A model generated the notes under the pieces. The model had not been told where the DNA came from and did not search any database. It saw only the letters and a list, made by a program, of their open reading frames with translations. A stretch of 64,000 nt of DNA. It comes from Daphnia carinata. Taxonomy: Eukaryota > Arthropoda > Branchiopoda > Diplostraca > Daphniidae. The DNA lies in NCBI RefSeq assembly GCF_022539665.2, contig NC_081332.1, positions 7,034,303-7,098,302 on the forward strand. Direction: 5' to 3'. The position numbers were made by a program, and so were the translations under genes. The stretch's first letter is position 1. Every line of letters begins with the position of its first letter. This document shows, piece after piece, positions 20,768 through 30,670 of this stretch.

Positions 20768-23700
20768 ATGGCTTCCACAAATTTTTCTGCGAAAGATATT
20801 TCTCATATAACTAAGTTCGACGGGAAGAACTTCAGCTTCTGGAAATCAAGACTCAGTCTAGTTCTTGAAAGCTATGAGCTACTTGATGTTGTGGATGGAT
20901 CAGATCTTGAACCTACAGCTATCGCAGTCCTGGCTGACAACTCAAATGCAGCAAGTGCTGCAGCCCGAACCACAAGCATCAAGCAATGGAAGAAACGTGA
21001 TGTTACAGCTCGTAACCTTATCCTGTCTTCTCTTGATGACAACTGTCAACTTACCGTGATATGCTGCCAAACTGCAAACAAGATGTGGGAACGTTTAAAA
21101 TCCCAATATGAACTTACCTCAAGAGAGAACAGTCACTTGTTACTGGAGAGTTTCATGAGCTACAAGTATGAAGCAGGACACAACATGATGAGTCACATCT
21201 CTACTATTGAATCACTGGCAAGAAAGTTAAATGACATTGGATCACCAATCTCAGAAGGACTTGTCATTACGAACATCCTCATGTCCCTACCAACAAGCTA
21301 CAGGTCATTCTTGACCGCATGGAACAACATCTGTGATGAAGATAAGAAAACTCTTAGAATTCTCGAAGTTCGTCTTCTTGCTGAAGAAAACATGAACAAG
21401 ATGGCTGACCTGAATATTAAGGAGCAAGATGACGCAGCACTCTGGGCAGCTCACAACAAAGCCAAATGGCAATCTTCCTCTGAAGCAAAAGGACAGCAAT
21501 CCAACTCAAAGACTGAATCGGGAATTGACAAGAGGCCTCAATGTGACTTCTGCAAAAGGGGGAAATACAGGTCAAATCACCGGGAAGAAAACTGCTGGAG
21601 AAAAGAGATGTATGAAAAAGGGAAACGCGATGCAGCAGGAGAAACAGCTCTCGCCGCCAATTCTGTTCGTGCCAAAGAGACTACTCCTAATGTGAATGAT
21701 GCCAAGCAAGTAAAGATATCTGACGTCGATTATGCTTTTTACTCAACCATTTTTGATCGGAACAACAAGCACTGGTATGCTGATTCCGGCGCCACTCAGC
21801 ATATGACGGATCAGAGATCAGCCTTTGTAACGTTTGAACCAATTCAACCTGGAACACGTGCCATCAGAGGCATTGGGAAGGATAACTTACCAGTGTTCGC
21901 GCTTGGTGTTGGAGATATAAAAATCAGAACAAGAGTCGGCGGTGTCTGGAATGAAGGCGTTATCCAAGCTGTACTGTTTGCCCCAAATCTAGGAGGAAGT
22001 CTATTCTCTCTTACAGCTGCCACTGAACGTGGGATTAAAGCAATTTTCGAAAACGAGCACGTAGTCTTCATAAAAAATCAGAAGATTGTTGCAACTGCAT
22101 CCCGCGTTAGTCAGAGGCTGTACCTCATGGACATGGAGACGGTTACACAAAAACTCGAAGACAGTGCCCTTCTTGCACGAGAAGCCTCGCTTCAAGTATG
22201 GCATGAACGCCTGGGACATGTCAATCACAAGACGATCAAGAAAATGTTTGAATTGGAAATGGCAGACGGCCTACTCATCGACAAGAGTTCTAATGTTCCA
22301 TCACCATGTGAGGGTTGCATAATGGGAAAACAGCATCGACTGCCCTTCCCTACAGAAGGAAGAAACCGAGCCTCTAGGATTGGAGAACTGGTTCACAGTG
22401 ACGTATGCGGGCCAATGAAGACGGCATCACTTGCTGGCGCCTTCTACTTTGTCACTTTCCGCGACGACTTCACTGGATATGGTGTGGTCAACTTCATGAA
22501 AAAGAAATCAGAAACATTCTGTCATCTGAAGAACTATGCAGCCAAATTAGAAAACGAGACGGGACATTCCATTACCACGCTTCGATCGGATAATGGCGGC
22601 GAGTATCTAAGTAATGAATCTAAAGCATGGTTGAAAACAAAAGGTATTCGCCATGAGAGCAGCGCTCCAAAGACTCCCGAGCAAAACGGAGTAGCTGAAC
22701 GGTACAACCGTACTATCCTTGAATCATTCAGAAGTATGCTCCACTCGTCTAAACTTGGACTTCAGTTTTGGGCCGAAGCAACAGCGTGCGCCGTATACCT
22801 TCTCAACCGAGTTCTGTGTTCTGCAATGGAATCCAAGACTCCATACGAGGGATGGCATGGAAGAAAATCGAATCTCTCTCATCTCCAAATATTTGGAAGT
22901 GTAGCCTACATGCACGTCCCGAAGGATGAGCGCACTAAACTCGACTCTAAAAGTCTAAAATGTGTATTCGTGGGCTATTGTGAAACTCAGAAGGCTTTCC
23001 GTCTCTTTGATCCATCAACAAAGAAAGTTAAGATTTCTAGAGACGTTATCTTTGGTGAAGAGCCTGATCAAGATCAGGCCGGTGGAATTATGCCACTTAT
23101 CTCTGACCTGCTGTCAGACACTGATTGGGAAAACGGAGAGGGCGGGGGTGCAATAGCACCCACTGGACGTGCCGCCGAGCCCGTTCCTGATGTAAGTGAA
23201 TCGGCAGCAGACGGTGATCGGCAGTCTGAAACTATTGACGATCAATTCCATCGTCGTGATGACGAAGAACCTTTTTATGGTTTCGAATCACCGGCCAGAA
23301 CTCAACCTCAGTGTCAAGGTATGGAACAAATCAATCAGTTCCCACCTCCAATCAGATCTCCAAGGATTCGTAAACCGGTGAGGCGTCTAATTGAAGACCA
23401 AAATTTCCTGAGTGTCTATGATGGTGCCCTTCTTAGTCTTGAGTTAGACGAGCCCAAGTCATTCAAAGAGGCCATTTCGTCTCCACAGTCAGAAGAATGG
23501 AAAGCTGCAATGCAGGAAGAAATTGACTCCCTTAATATTCATGGAACATGGCGTTTGGAAGAACTTCCACCAGGTCGGCGCACAGTGAAGAACAAATGGC
23601 TCTTCAAAATCAAGCACGATGCTGACGGAAAGGCAACTCGTTTTAAAGCTCGCTTAGTTGCAAAAGGATTCTCTCAGAGAGCGGGGGTTGACTATGATCA

Positions 23701-23905
23701 AACTTATTTCCCTGTTGTTCGACATGAATCGGTGCAAACAGTACTGGCAGTAGCAGCAGCGCGTAACCTCGAAATAATGCAGCTGGATGTAAAAACTGCG
23801 TTTTTGCGCGGTGATCTCATTGAAGAAATTTATATGGACCAGCCTCAAGAATTCCGTTCACCAATTCACCCGACTAAAGTCTGCAGGCTACAGAAGAGCC
23901 TTTAA
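20768..23905 (+). CDS. Copia gag-pol polyprotein, N-terminal part up to an in-frame stop
   Basis: 1,045 codons from ATG. Gag (about residues 1-300) has KFDGKNFSFWKSRLSLVLE and a knuckle CDFCKRGKYRSNHREENC. Protease has WYADSGATQHM (about 336). Integrase has its HHCC part (VWHERLGHVNH, CEGCIMGKQH, about 480-520), then HSDVCGP, RSDNGGEYLS and PEQNGVAERYNR carrying the DDE residues (about 543-645). RT opens with WKAAMQEEIDSLNIHGTW and has MQLDVKTAFLRGDLIEEIYM. The frame stops at TAA 23,903-23,905, in the segment just before GLKQA, and continues in the same frame at 23,906. The start is the first ATG, 104 bases after the LTR. Confidence 0.95.
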   Translation: MASTNFSAKDISHITKFDGKNFSFWKSRLSLVLESYELLDVVDGSDLEPTAIAVLADNSNAASAAARTTSIKQWKKRDVTARNLILSSLDDNCQLTVICCQTANKMWERLKSQYELTSRENSHLLLESFMSYKYEAGHNMMSHISTIESLARKLNDIGSPISEGLVITNILMSLPTSYRSFLTAWNNICDEDKKTLRILEVRLLAEENMNKMADLNIKEQDDAALWAAHNKAKWQSSSEAKGQQSNSKTESGIDKRPQCDFCKRGKYRSNHREENCWRKEMYEKGKRDAAGETALAANSVRAKETTPNVNDAKQVKISDVDYAFYSTIFDRNNKHWYADSGATQHMTDQRSAFVTFEPIQPGTRAIRGIGKDNLPVFALGVGDIKIRTRVGGVWNEGVIQAVLFAPNLGGSLFSLTAATERGIKAIFENEHVVFIKNQKIVATASRVSQRLYLMDMETVTQKLEDSALLAREASLQVWHERLGHVNHKTIKKMFELEMADGLLIDKSSNVPSPCEGCIMGKQHRLPFPTEGRNRASRIGELVHSDVCGPMKTASLAGAFYFVTFRDDFTGYGVVNFMKKKSETFCHLKNYAAKLENETGHSITTLRSDNGGEYLSNESKAWLKTKGIRHESSAPKTPEQNGVAERYNRTILESFRSMLHSSKLGLQFWAEATACAVYLLNRVLCSAMESKTPYEGWHGRKSNLSHLQIFGSVAYMHVPKDERTKLDSKSLKCVFVGYCETQKAFRLFDPSTKKVKISRDVIFGEEPDQDQAGGIMPLISDLLSDTDWENGEGGGAIAPTGRAAEPVPDVSESAADGDRQSETIDDQFHRRDDEEPFYGFESPARTQPQCQGMEQINQFPPPIRSPRIRKPVRRLIEDQNFLSVYDGALLSLELDEPKSFKEAISSPQSEEWKAAMQEEIDSLNIHGTWRLEELPPGRRTVKNKWLFKIKHDADGKATRFKARLVAKGFSQRAGVDYDQTYFPVVRHESVQTVLAVAAARNLEIMQLDVKTAFLRGDLIEEIYMDQPQEFRSPIHPTKVCRLQKSL

Positions 23906-25015
23906 GGATTGAAGCAGGCGTCGCGTTCATGGAATGAAAAGTTCGACAGTTTTCTGGTTTTGTTTGGATTTAATCGTAGCGATGCAGACTCTTGTGTTTA
24001 TTTTCGCGAAGATCGAGATGAAGTCCTTATCCTGGCTATCTGGGTAGATGACGGCCTGCTCTGTGGAACCCGTAAAGAGGGCCTTGCAAAAGTCATTAAC
24101 TATCTGCGTGATCAACTGGAAATAACCTCTGATGCTGCGAACTTCTTTATTGGTATTAAAATTGCAAGAGACCGTTCGACTCTAACCATCACTCTATCCC
24201 AAGAGCAGTACATTCGACGGATGCTGGATCGATTCGGGCTAATGAACTGTAATTCAAAAATTGTTCCTGCTGATCCGTTCACAGATCTCTCGGCTGCAAC
24301 CTTTGGAGAAGGGGAAAATATACAAGAATTCGACCAGTCAACTTACCAAGAAGCAGTGGGGACTTTAATGTATCTTATGGTCTGCACTCGCCCAGATATT
24401 GCCTACGCCGTTGGCAAAGTAGCGCAACATTGCTGCAAGCCATTGACCGCACATTGGACTGCTGTCAGAAGAATCATGATGTATTTGAAGGGCACTGCAA
24501 GCTATGGAATCTCTTACCATGCCACTGGATCACCTGATCTGTTGCTGTCATACTCAGACTCTGACTACGCTGGAGACGTACAATCGCGCCGTTCAACCAC
24601 TGGCTATCTTTTATTGTTCCATGGAGGTCCAATAACATGGGCTAGTCGTCGACAATCCTGCGTGTCGCTCTCAACCACTGAGGCGGAGTACGTCGCGATG
24701 TGTGAGGCCACTAAAGAAGTCACCTGGATGCGGAGACTCCTCCACAGTATTGGTGTTTCTCAAATCAAGCCAACAACACTACTATGTGATAACCAAGGAG
24801 CCATCAAGCTGGTGTCGAACGCAGAATTTCATCGCAGAACCAAACACATTGATGTCAAGTTCCACTACATTCGAGAGCAGTACCAGAGAGAAATCGTTGC
24901 AGTCAACTACGTGGGAACGAAGGACCAACTGGCCGACATCCTAACTAAGGCGCTGGGCGGACCGGTTTTTCAAGACATGCGGAAGAGGATTGGTGTGATT
25001 GATATTTCGGTTTGA
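23906..25015 (+). CDS. Copia polyprotein, C-terminal part: RT palm and RNase H
   Basis: In frame with the upstream part across one stop codon. It begins GLKQASRSWNEKFD, then LILAIWVDDGLL, the RT catalytic box with Trp where most copia elements have Tyr (WVDD versus YVDD). RNase H shows SYSDSDYAGDVQSRRSTTGY, LSTTEAEYVAMCEATKE and LCDNQGAIKL with its acidic residues, then HRRTKHIDVKFHYIRE. It ends at TGA 25,013-25,015, overlapping the polypurine tract. Without read-through this half is not translated with gag-pol, so the element is probably inactive on its own. Confidence 0.93.
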   Translation, partial: GLKQASRSWNEKFDSFLVLFGFNRSDADSCVYFREDRDEVLILAIWVDDGLLCGTRKEGLAKVINYLRDQLEITSDAANFFIGIKIARDRSTLTITLSQEQYIRRMLDRFGLMNCNSKIVPADPFTDLSAATFGEGENIQEFDQSTYQEAVGTLMYLMVCTRPDIAYAVGKVAQHCCKPLTAHWTAVRRIMMYLKGTASYGISYHATGSPDLLLSYSDSDYAGDVQSRRSTTGYLLLFHGGPITWASRRQSCVSLSTTEAEYVAMCEATKEVTWMRRLLHSIGVSQIKPTTLLCDNQGAIKLVSNAEFHRRTKHIDVKFHYIREQYQREIVAVNYVGTKDQLADILTKALGGPVFQDMRKRIGVIDISV

Positions 25016-25022
25016 GTGGGGA
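25015..25022 (+). promoter_or_regulatory. Copia polypurine tract
   Basis: AGTGGGGA lies directly before the 3' LTR start at 25,023, the required position for plus-strand priming. It overlaps the last base of the polyprotein stop codon. Confidence 0.7.
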
Positions 25023-25248
25023 TGTTGAAATATATGATATATATTCCTTCAAACCTATTATAACCCATCTGGCGATGCTGTATTCGTATCCCCTTCTTTC
25101 TTTGCTCTGCTCTCCCCTTATAATTCAGACGAACTGTATGTGTGTCTAACTACTTGTCTTGTCGACCGCATGTGCGGAGTAAAAATCTCAAATAAAGAAG
25201 TACCAACGAAGTGTCAGCAGTTAAGTAATTTGTCAATTAAACTCAACA
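25023..25248 (+). repeat. 3' LTR of the copia element
   Basis: 226 bp, about 98% identical to 20,440-20,663 by eye. Followed by TATAG, the target duplication. Confidence 0.93.
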
Positions 25249-25253
25249 TATAG

Positions 25254-28200
25254 GGCATACGAATTCCATTATGGAAGTTCAACCAGGGTGTGATGAGTTG
25301 AACGGTAAATACATTTGTTAATGACAACAGAAACTTTTCGAGGGAAAAATATTAAGGCCAAAATAGCTATTTATCAATGCTACAGTAAATGCATATCAGA
25401 CTGTACCTTGCACCACTAATTTAGTTATAATTAGAATTGCTTAACCAACATTGCCAATTCCCGCCTATTAGATTATCAGGGTATTTCCGCTGTTCCATAA
25501 AAAAAGAAGATTTTGAGACGCTTCACGTTTGCGACTGGTAAAAGAAGCAAATCTATTTGCATAGCATTTTTTGCTGGTTTATATAAATTTTGTAAGTTAC
25601 GCGCTAACAATGACATTAGCTAGATTGCATCTCAATTTGGTTGTCAAATGGCCGAGCATCATTTGAATCCCCAATTGCCAGCAGCCTTGAAACGGTAGAG
25701 AGGAAAAGGAATTTGCTAGCCGCAACGTGTTATACGCCATGTTTTTTAACCAATCACAATTTGCTTTTCGCCTAGAATTTAGAAAATTGAAGATTATGCA
25801 AGTTAAATTAAGAAAGATATTTTGAAATCGTAGTGTTTTCTGCTTTAATGTTATTTCTTTTTAAAGGGTTACTTTTCCATATACCTAGCAGTTGGTTGTA
25901 TGACTTTGTCTGTAAACATGCTACAATGAAAAGTTTAACGTCCATGTTGGAAAAAGTTTTCAGTTTTTTAAATAGGACTTCATTTATTGAGAACAATAAT
26001 GGGCTGCAAACGTCACAAAGCAGACTAATTTCGTTTTCAATTTTGTATGCTATATATTTTTTTAAACATCATTCCGCGCATTTTTCTTACTGGATCGTTA
26101 TAATATTTCCCTCAACCGCCTGGTATAATTTTCATCCCTATAGTCATGCACATTTGTTGGCTTGATAAATAGCCCAAAAAATTAGCTAGAGCATGTCCTT
26201 TTTTACGTATACGGTGTAGATTTTGTACGGTATCACATGGAGATCTCGATGAACGTTCACATTTCCAAAGCAACAAACTGAATTTCTTAACCTGTAGAAT
26301 CCCGTGCGTATACTGTACGCATTTCTTCTAACACAAATTCGTTTTTAACAGTATCATTCAAAATAAATCGATTTTGAAAATCCCTTTCTTTCTTTCATTT
26401 TTTTTCCACCCCTCTCTTAGTAAACTGAACGCCCAATGAGCCTTTGAATATGAAGAAGTTCGCCCCCAAAGTTTGGCACAATGGCCAAGCATTCGATAAG
26501 TTTTACGTCATGGATGAATGGCTTGTATAAAAGCAGCTTAATCCGAAAAACGTCTGAAACCCAGAGGAGAGTAAAACTTGAGGGACAAGTTTAGAGGGGG
26601 ATGGTTTTCAAGAAGGAAACCGTCAAGAAAATATAGAAGACATGGAGAGAAGAAGAAATCGGGTGCGTCAGTACGATAGTGTTCACTATGGAGAAGCAGT
26701 ATGTGTTTAGAAGAATGAATAGACCAGGTGTTGCCCTTCCCTTTATTCAGTCTCAGTTCTTTTGTTGCTGCTGCAGGGCGCCTCCGGTAGTCACATATCA
26801 ATAAAAATCCAAGCTATGATGTGAAGCTACATTTCTTCAGTTTGATGGTCGTAGCAATAACAAGAAGACATTGCAGATGGTAAACATTGTTCTAGTGGCT
26901 TACATCATTAAAACGCAAGTAGCTGATGTGAAGCAACATTTCAAGAGAAAAAAAAATCTTTGTTACGATAATTACGTAAGCATAACTGCATTTGGTAGCA
27001 GTAACTTATCATGAAATCAGCTAACATTTCTTTTTTTTTTTCTCGTTGAAATCTTATGGGTCACGGCTGAAAAAGTCGACAACCTAGCTAGCACTGATTT
27101 CAGGACAAAAATGGTATAGTTAATAGAGTTTTTCTGGTCGTCTCGGCTCATCTTTTGCAAATTAACATTACCACGTGATATGTATAGCCTATGGCAAGTA
27201 TCATTCTCCCTAACTTAGCTGCTAGAAATGGCAAGAAAGCTTATAAGTAGCGCTTGTGCTAACCTTGGGCATAACTCATTCCTTTGCGTGGAATTCACGA
27301 TGCTTGGTGTATTATTATTATTATTAAAAGTAATACCGTTTTCACGAATTTTTTAAAAACATTTAATACCTTACATTCAAACGTACATTACACAAATAAA
27401 TCAGTTATTAGGTTTAATGTAATATATTACATTAAACAACGCGTTAACCGACTTTAGCAGGGCGTTTGGCTTCAGGAATCGATCCGCTTAGGTCACACAC
27501 ATTGGTGCTATCTAAACTAGAAAATGTCTTGACAGTAGGACAGTCATCCCGTTTGTTTGTATTTTTTGTCCACTTTGGCCACAACCTGTCAACCCCATTT
27601 TTCGCCTTTGCCTGTCAGGGACACACTATGATCGATGGCGGCCTCTTCATCGCTCGACTCAGGTCTTATCTACGCGCCACAACTCATTTTTCTTCGACTT
27701 CAAGCAACCTATTATATCATCCTTTGCCTTGCAGTAAGGTTTTCAGGCGAAGGGAATACAGCCAATAGCATATACTTATCTCGCGGCATGTTGCCCACTG
27801 AAATGCCACAATCATCTTATGCCTCTATTTCGACAGTCTCTTCCCGAAAACTGTATTTCTTTCAGTTTCGAAGGCTGCACATTTTTTTTCAGCTAAATAT
27901 ATATTTTTTTAGTATTCTTATCATGGATTAAGCCTTCAAACTCTCTTCTGCTTCATTTGATAGATTTATACAGCACACATATTTCGATAAAGAAACATTA
28001 AATGTTAAATACGAGCTTCGAAAAACATATTCCCGTTGAAAAAGCAACAACAAAGTACTATTGTCCCTACTTCAAAACTAAATGTAGACTTTTTTTTTTA
28101 CCACATCAATGCATCAAGCATACATCTAGTTTTTCTTTCGTTTTAACAACCGCCACCTTAGAGTAGTTTAAACAAGCGTTAATTTGTCCATTGTCTGTTA

Positions 28201-28515
28201 CAAAAGGTGTCACCCTGTAAAAGTAAAATGAAGGCAATCGTCTTAAACTTTCAGGAAGAAGGAAACGTGCAAAATAGAGGAAAAGAGAAACAGCGATGAA
28301 ATCATGCTGCCATAACGATAGAAATAAACTCCTTGATGCTTATAAACTGGACAATGGAGGCAAAGATGTGTACGGAGTCCAATGCGCGAAGTTTTGGACC
28401 CTGGTGTTATCGGCAGCTGGTGACACACAGGATAACAAAGGACTTGGATTGGCGAGTGCAGCATAGATGCCTGGTGGCGTAGTTCAAAATCGTCGGAACT
28501 AGGAAGTTCTTTTGT
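25254..28515. other. AT-rich intergenic stretch, no gene recognised
   Basis: Open frames do not exceed ~110 codons and carry no family motif. A short (TTA) microsatellite lies near 27,310-27,328. I see no LTR, no terminal inverted repeat pair and no chain of splice-linked frames. Confidence 0.45.
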
Positions 28516-28519
28516 CGTC

Positions 28520-28925
28520 ACGCGCCAGCCTGCCTTTTTTTTTTTTTCCTCTCTCTCTCTCTTTCTTCTTCTTGTACGATTTCCGCTTCAGTAAAGAACA
28601 TCTTTGGGACGAAAAAAGCTCCGCCCTTTTCTTCCCTGACGCCAGCAGCGAGCAGATATCCAAGCCAAAGAAACGGAGGGCGGGGACGCGACAGAGAGGT
28701 CTTTGGAAGAGGTGGAGATGTAGGAAGTCAGCTTCGTCTACTAAGAAACGATATCAAAGCCAACCGACGAGGCGAAGTAGAAGCGTTTGAAATCGACAGT
28801 TTCCCGTTGTCGACTAGTCGGTCGACTTCTCCGGCATTTCGTTGCATTGCTGTTGTTGACATAACAGTATGCAGTGAATGTTATCGGATCGTGACAGAGT
28901 TTTAGCTAACTTCACTTTCAGCAGG
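28520..28925 (+). promoter_or_regulatory. Possible promoter / untranslated first exon of a host gene
   Basis: A T-run and a CT microsatellite (about 28,530-28,575) are followed by ~300 bp that are richer in GC and CpG than everything around them. The block ends near ACTTTCAGCAG/GTTTGT, a mediocre donor-like site. This base-composition island is the only hint. No downstream exon chain could be built, so this is a weak call. Confidence 0.2.
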
Positions 28926-30474
28926 TTTGTTTTTTGTTTTGTCTTTTAACCTTCTTTAGCACTTTCTCTTATTGGTCATTTTCAATTGGGGTTTTAAGAG
29001 TTTCCCCTGGTATTATCTTGTTGCACGGATACTATATCATTTAGTAAAATTGAAAAAGAAAATACTTTGCGGTCAGTTGAATGCTGATATTCTTTATTTC
29101 AACCTTTCCTGCACAAGAGTTTTGAAATTTCTACGTAACATCCCACATGTAGACTCGCGGTTCTCCACGTGTGCTAAATACTGTTCGTTTTCCGTCATCG
29201 TGAAGTTGAGTCTATTGATTCACACACTTCCATATGGAAAAAATCCTGCTCCTTTTCTTTTTTTTTACCGCCAGTCGTCGGCTGTTAATACATGAAGCAT
29301 ATAAAGGGTCTCTAGAGAGGGCAGAATAACCAAGTTTGTGGACGTCTTTGGCTTTCGGTCGGCAATAATCGATGAAAAGTGTTCATACGGAAGATACTAG
29401 CTATTTTTCTATCCACGCGGTAATGTACTATTCGTTTGTTTCATTTTGTTCAATATCGTTTTCCATGGTGACTAGGCAAATTAAGTTTTCTAAATGGTGT
29501 TTTTATTCTTCCCTTTAGGCTTTTTTTCGTGCCTTGCCTTTTGCTCACTCTCCCCATCTCCTTTTAAGCTAACTCCTTTTAAACTAATTAACATTGATTT
29601 CACCTAAAACACTTGTTTATGTCACTAGGAATTCGACAAAGTAGTGCTATGACATTGCTTGCTGTAGCGCGATTCGAATAATTTTTTCCATCTAGTGCAC
29701 TCACAATTTCGCCTTACCAGCAGCAAATAACAGAAATAGTTATTCAGTGTGTTGAATGAAGATAAACGATATTACCGAAGTGTTGTTGGATTGAACGGGG
29801 AAAGGTAGTTAAGTTTTCATACAACATTCAGGAGCATTATGGCGATCTCGAATCCCCTTACACATTGCCTTCTATGCTAATATTTATGAACTACTTCGAA
29901 TACGCCAAAAACTACGGGTTGTGCGCAACAACGTGGCCTTCGCTAATCACTATCTGACCCGATACGTATTAAAAGTGACGTGCATTTACCGATTTTCATT
30001 CAAGCGAACCGATTTTACTACTTGATAAAGAGTCGTGCGTCGGTAGACCGACCTGTCAGTGATGGACATTGGTTCCAACTTGGGCAGGGAGGTCGAGCGA
30101 ATCTTTTCCCTTTTTACCGATTAAAAAAGACGCCAAGGGTGATGTATGTGCGTCCATATGGCATTGCAGTAGAACCTTATACTCACAAAAACGACGGTGG
30201 GAAGCGACAAAGCTTTTCTAGCTGTTTCAGACTCTGTTGATGGATGGGGGTTTTAAGCGCCTAGTGTACTGAGGCGGAAGTAATCTGTATTGAACAGAAA
30301 TGCAGTACTAATTCTATTATTGTGACCAATGTCAAGGGTTCAGATAGAAGAAAATTTTATCTAAGTCGTGAAAAACAGGCGCCAACGTAAATATATTGTG
30401 TTTTACTTACCGTTTCAGTTTTTTTTTTCTATTTTTGAACTAAGCTTGCTTATGTTATTTCCCGGATTTTTAGC

Positions 30475-30670
30475 GACATCAGAGGGTCTTTTGCACCCAA
30501 AATATTCACACTCGACATTTGGTGTCAGCTCGCGGCCAATAAAATCTTTTTGGACTTTGGATACAATTCTAAGACGTCGTAGCCAATTACCGGCAGTTGA
30601 ACAACATTTTTCATATTTCGACGATGAATTTCTAGACTCCTACGATTCCACTAACTCCACCAAATCCTAA
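30475..30670 (+). CDS. Possible terminal exon of an unknown host gene
   Basis: After a T-rich tract and a TTTTTAG acceptor, an open frame reads ATSEGLLHPKYSHSTFG through HFSYFDDEFLDSYDSTN and stops at TAA. Base composition is coding-like and the acceptor is reasonable. However, no upstream exon was found and I recognise no domain. It could be chance. Confidence 0.25.

Larger units (their letters stand above)
20440..25248 (+). mobile_element. Ty1/copia retrotransposon, nearly intact
   Basis: LTRs of 224 and 226 bp with termini TGTTGAAATA..CTCAACA (left end ..CCCAACA) are flanked by a perfect 5-bp duplication TATAG (20,435-20,439 and 25,249-25,253). The two LTRs differ by about two substitutions and two single-base indels, so insertion is recent. 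One long polyprotein in copia order (gag, protease, integrase, RT, RNase H) fills the interior, and only one stop interrupts it. Confidence 0.96.
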
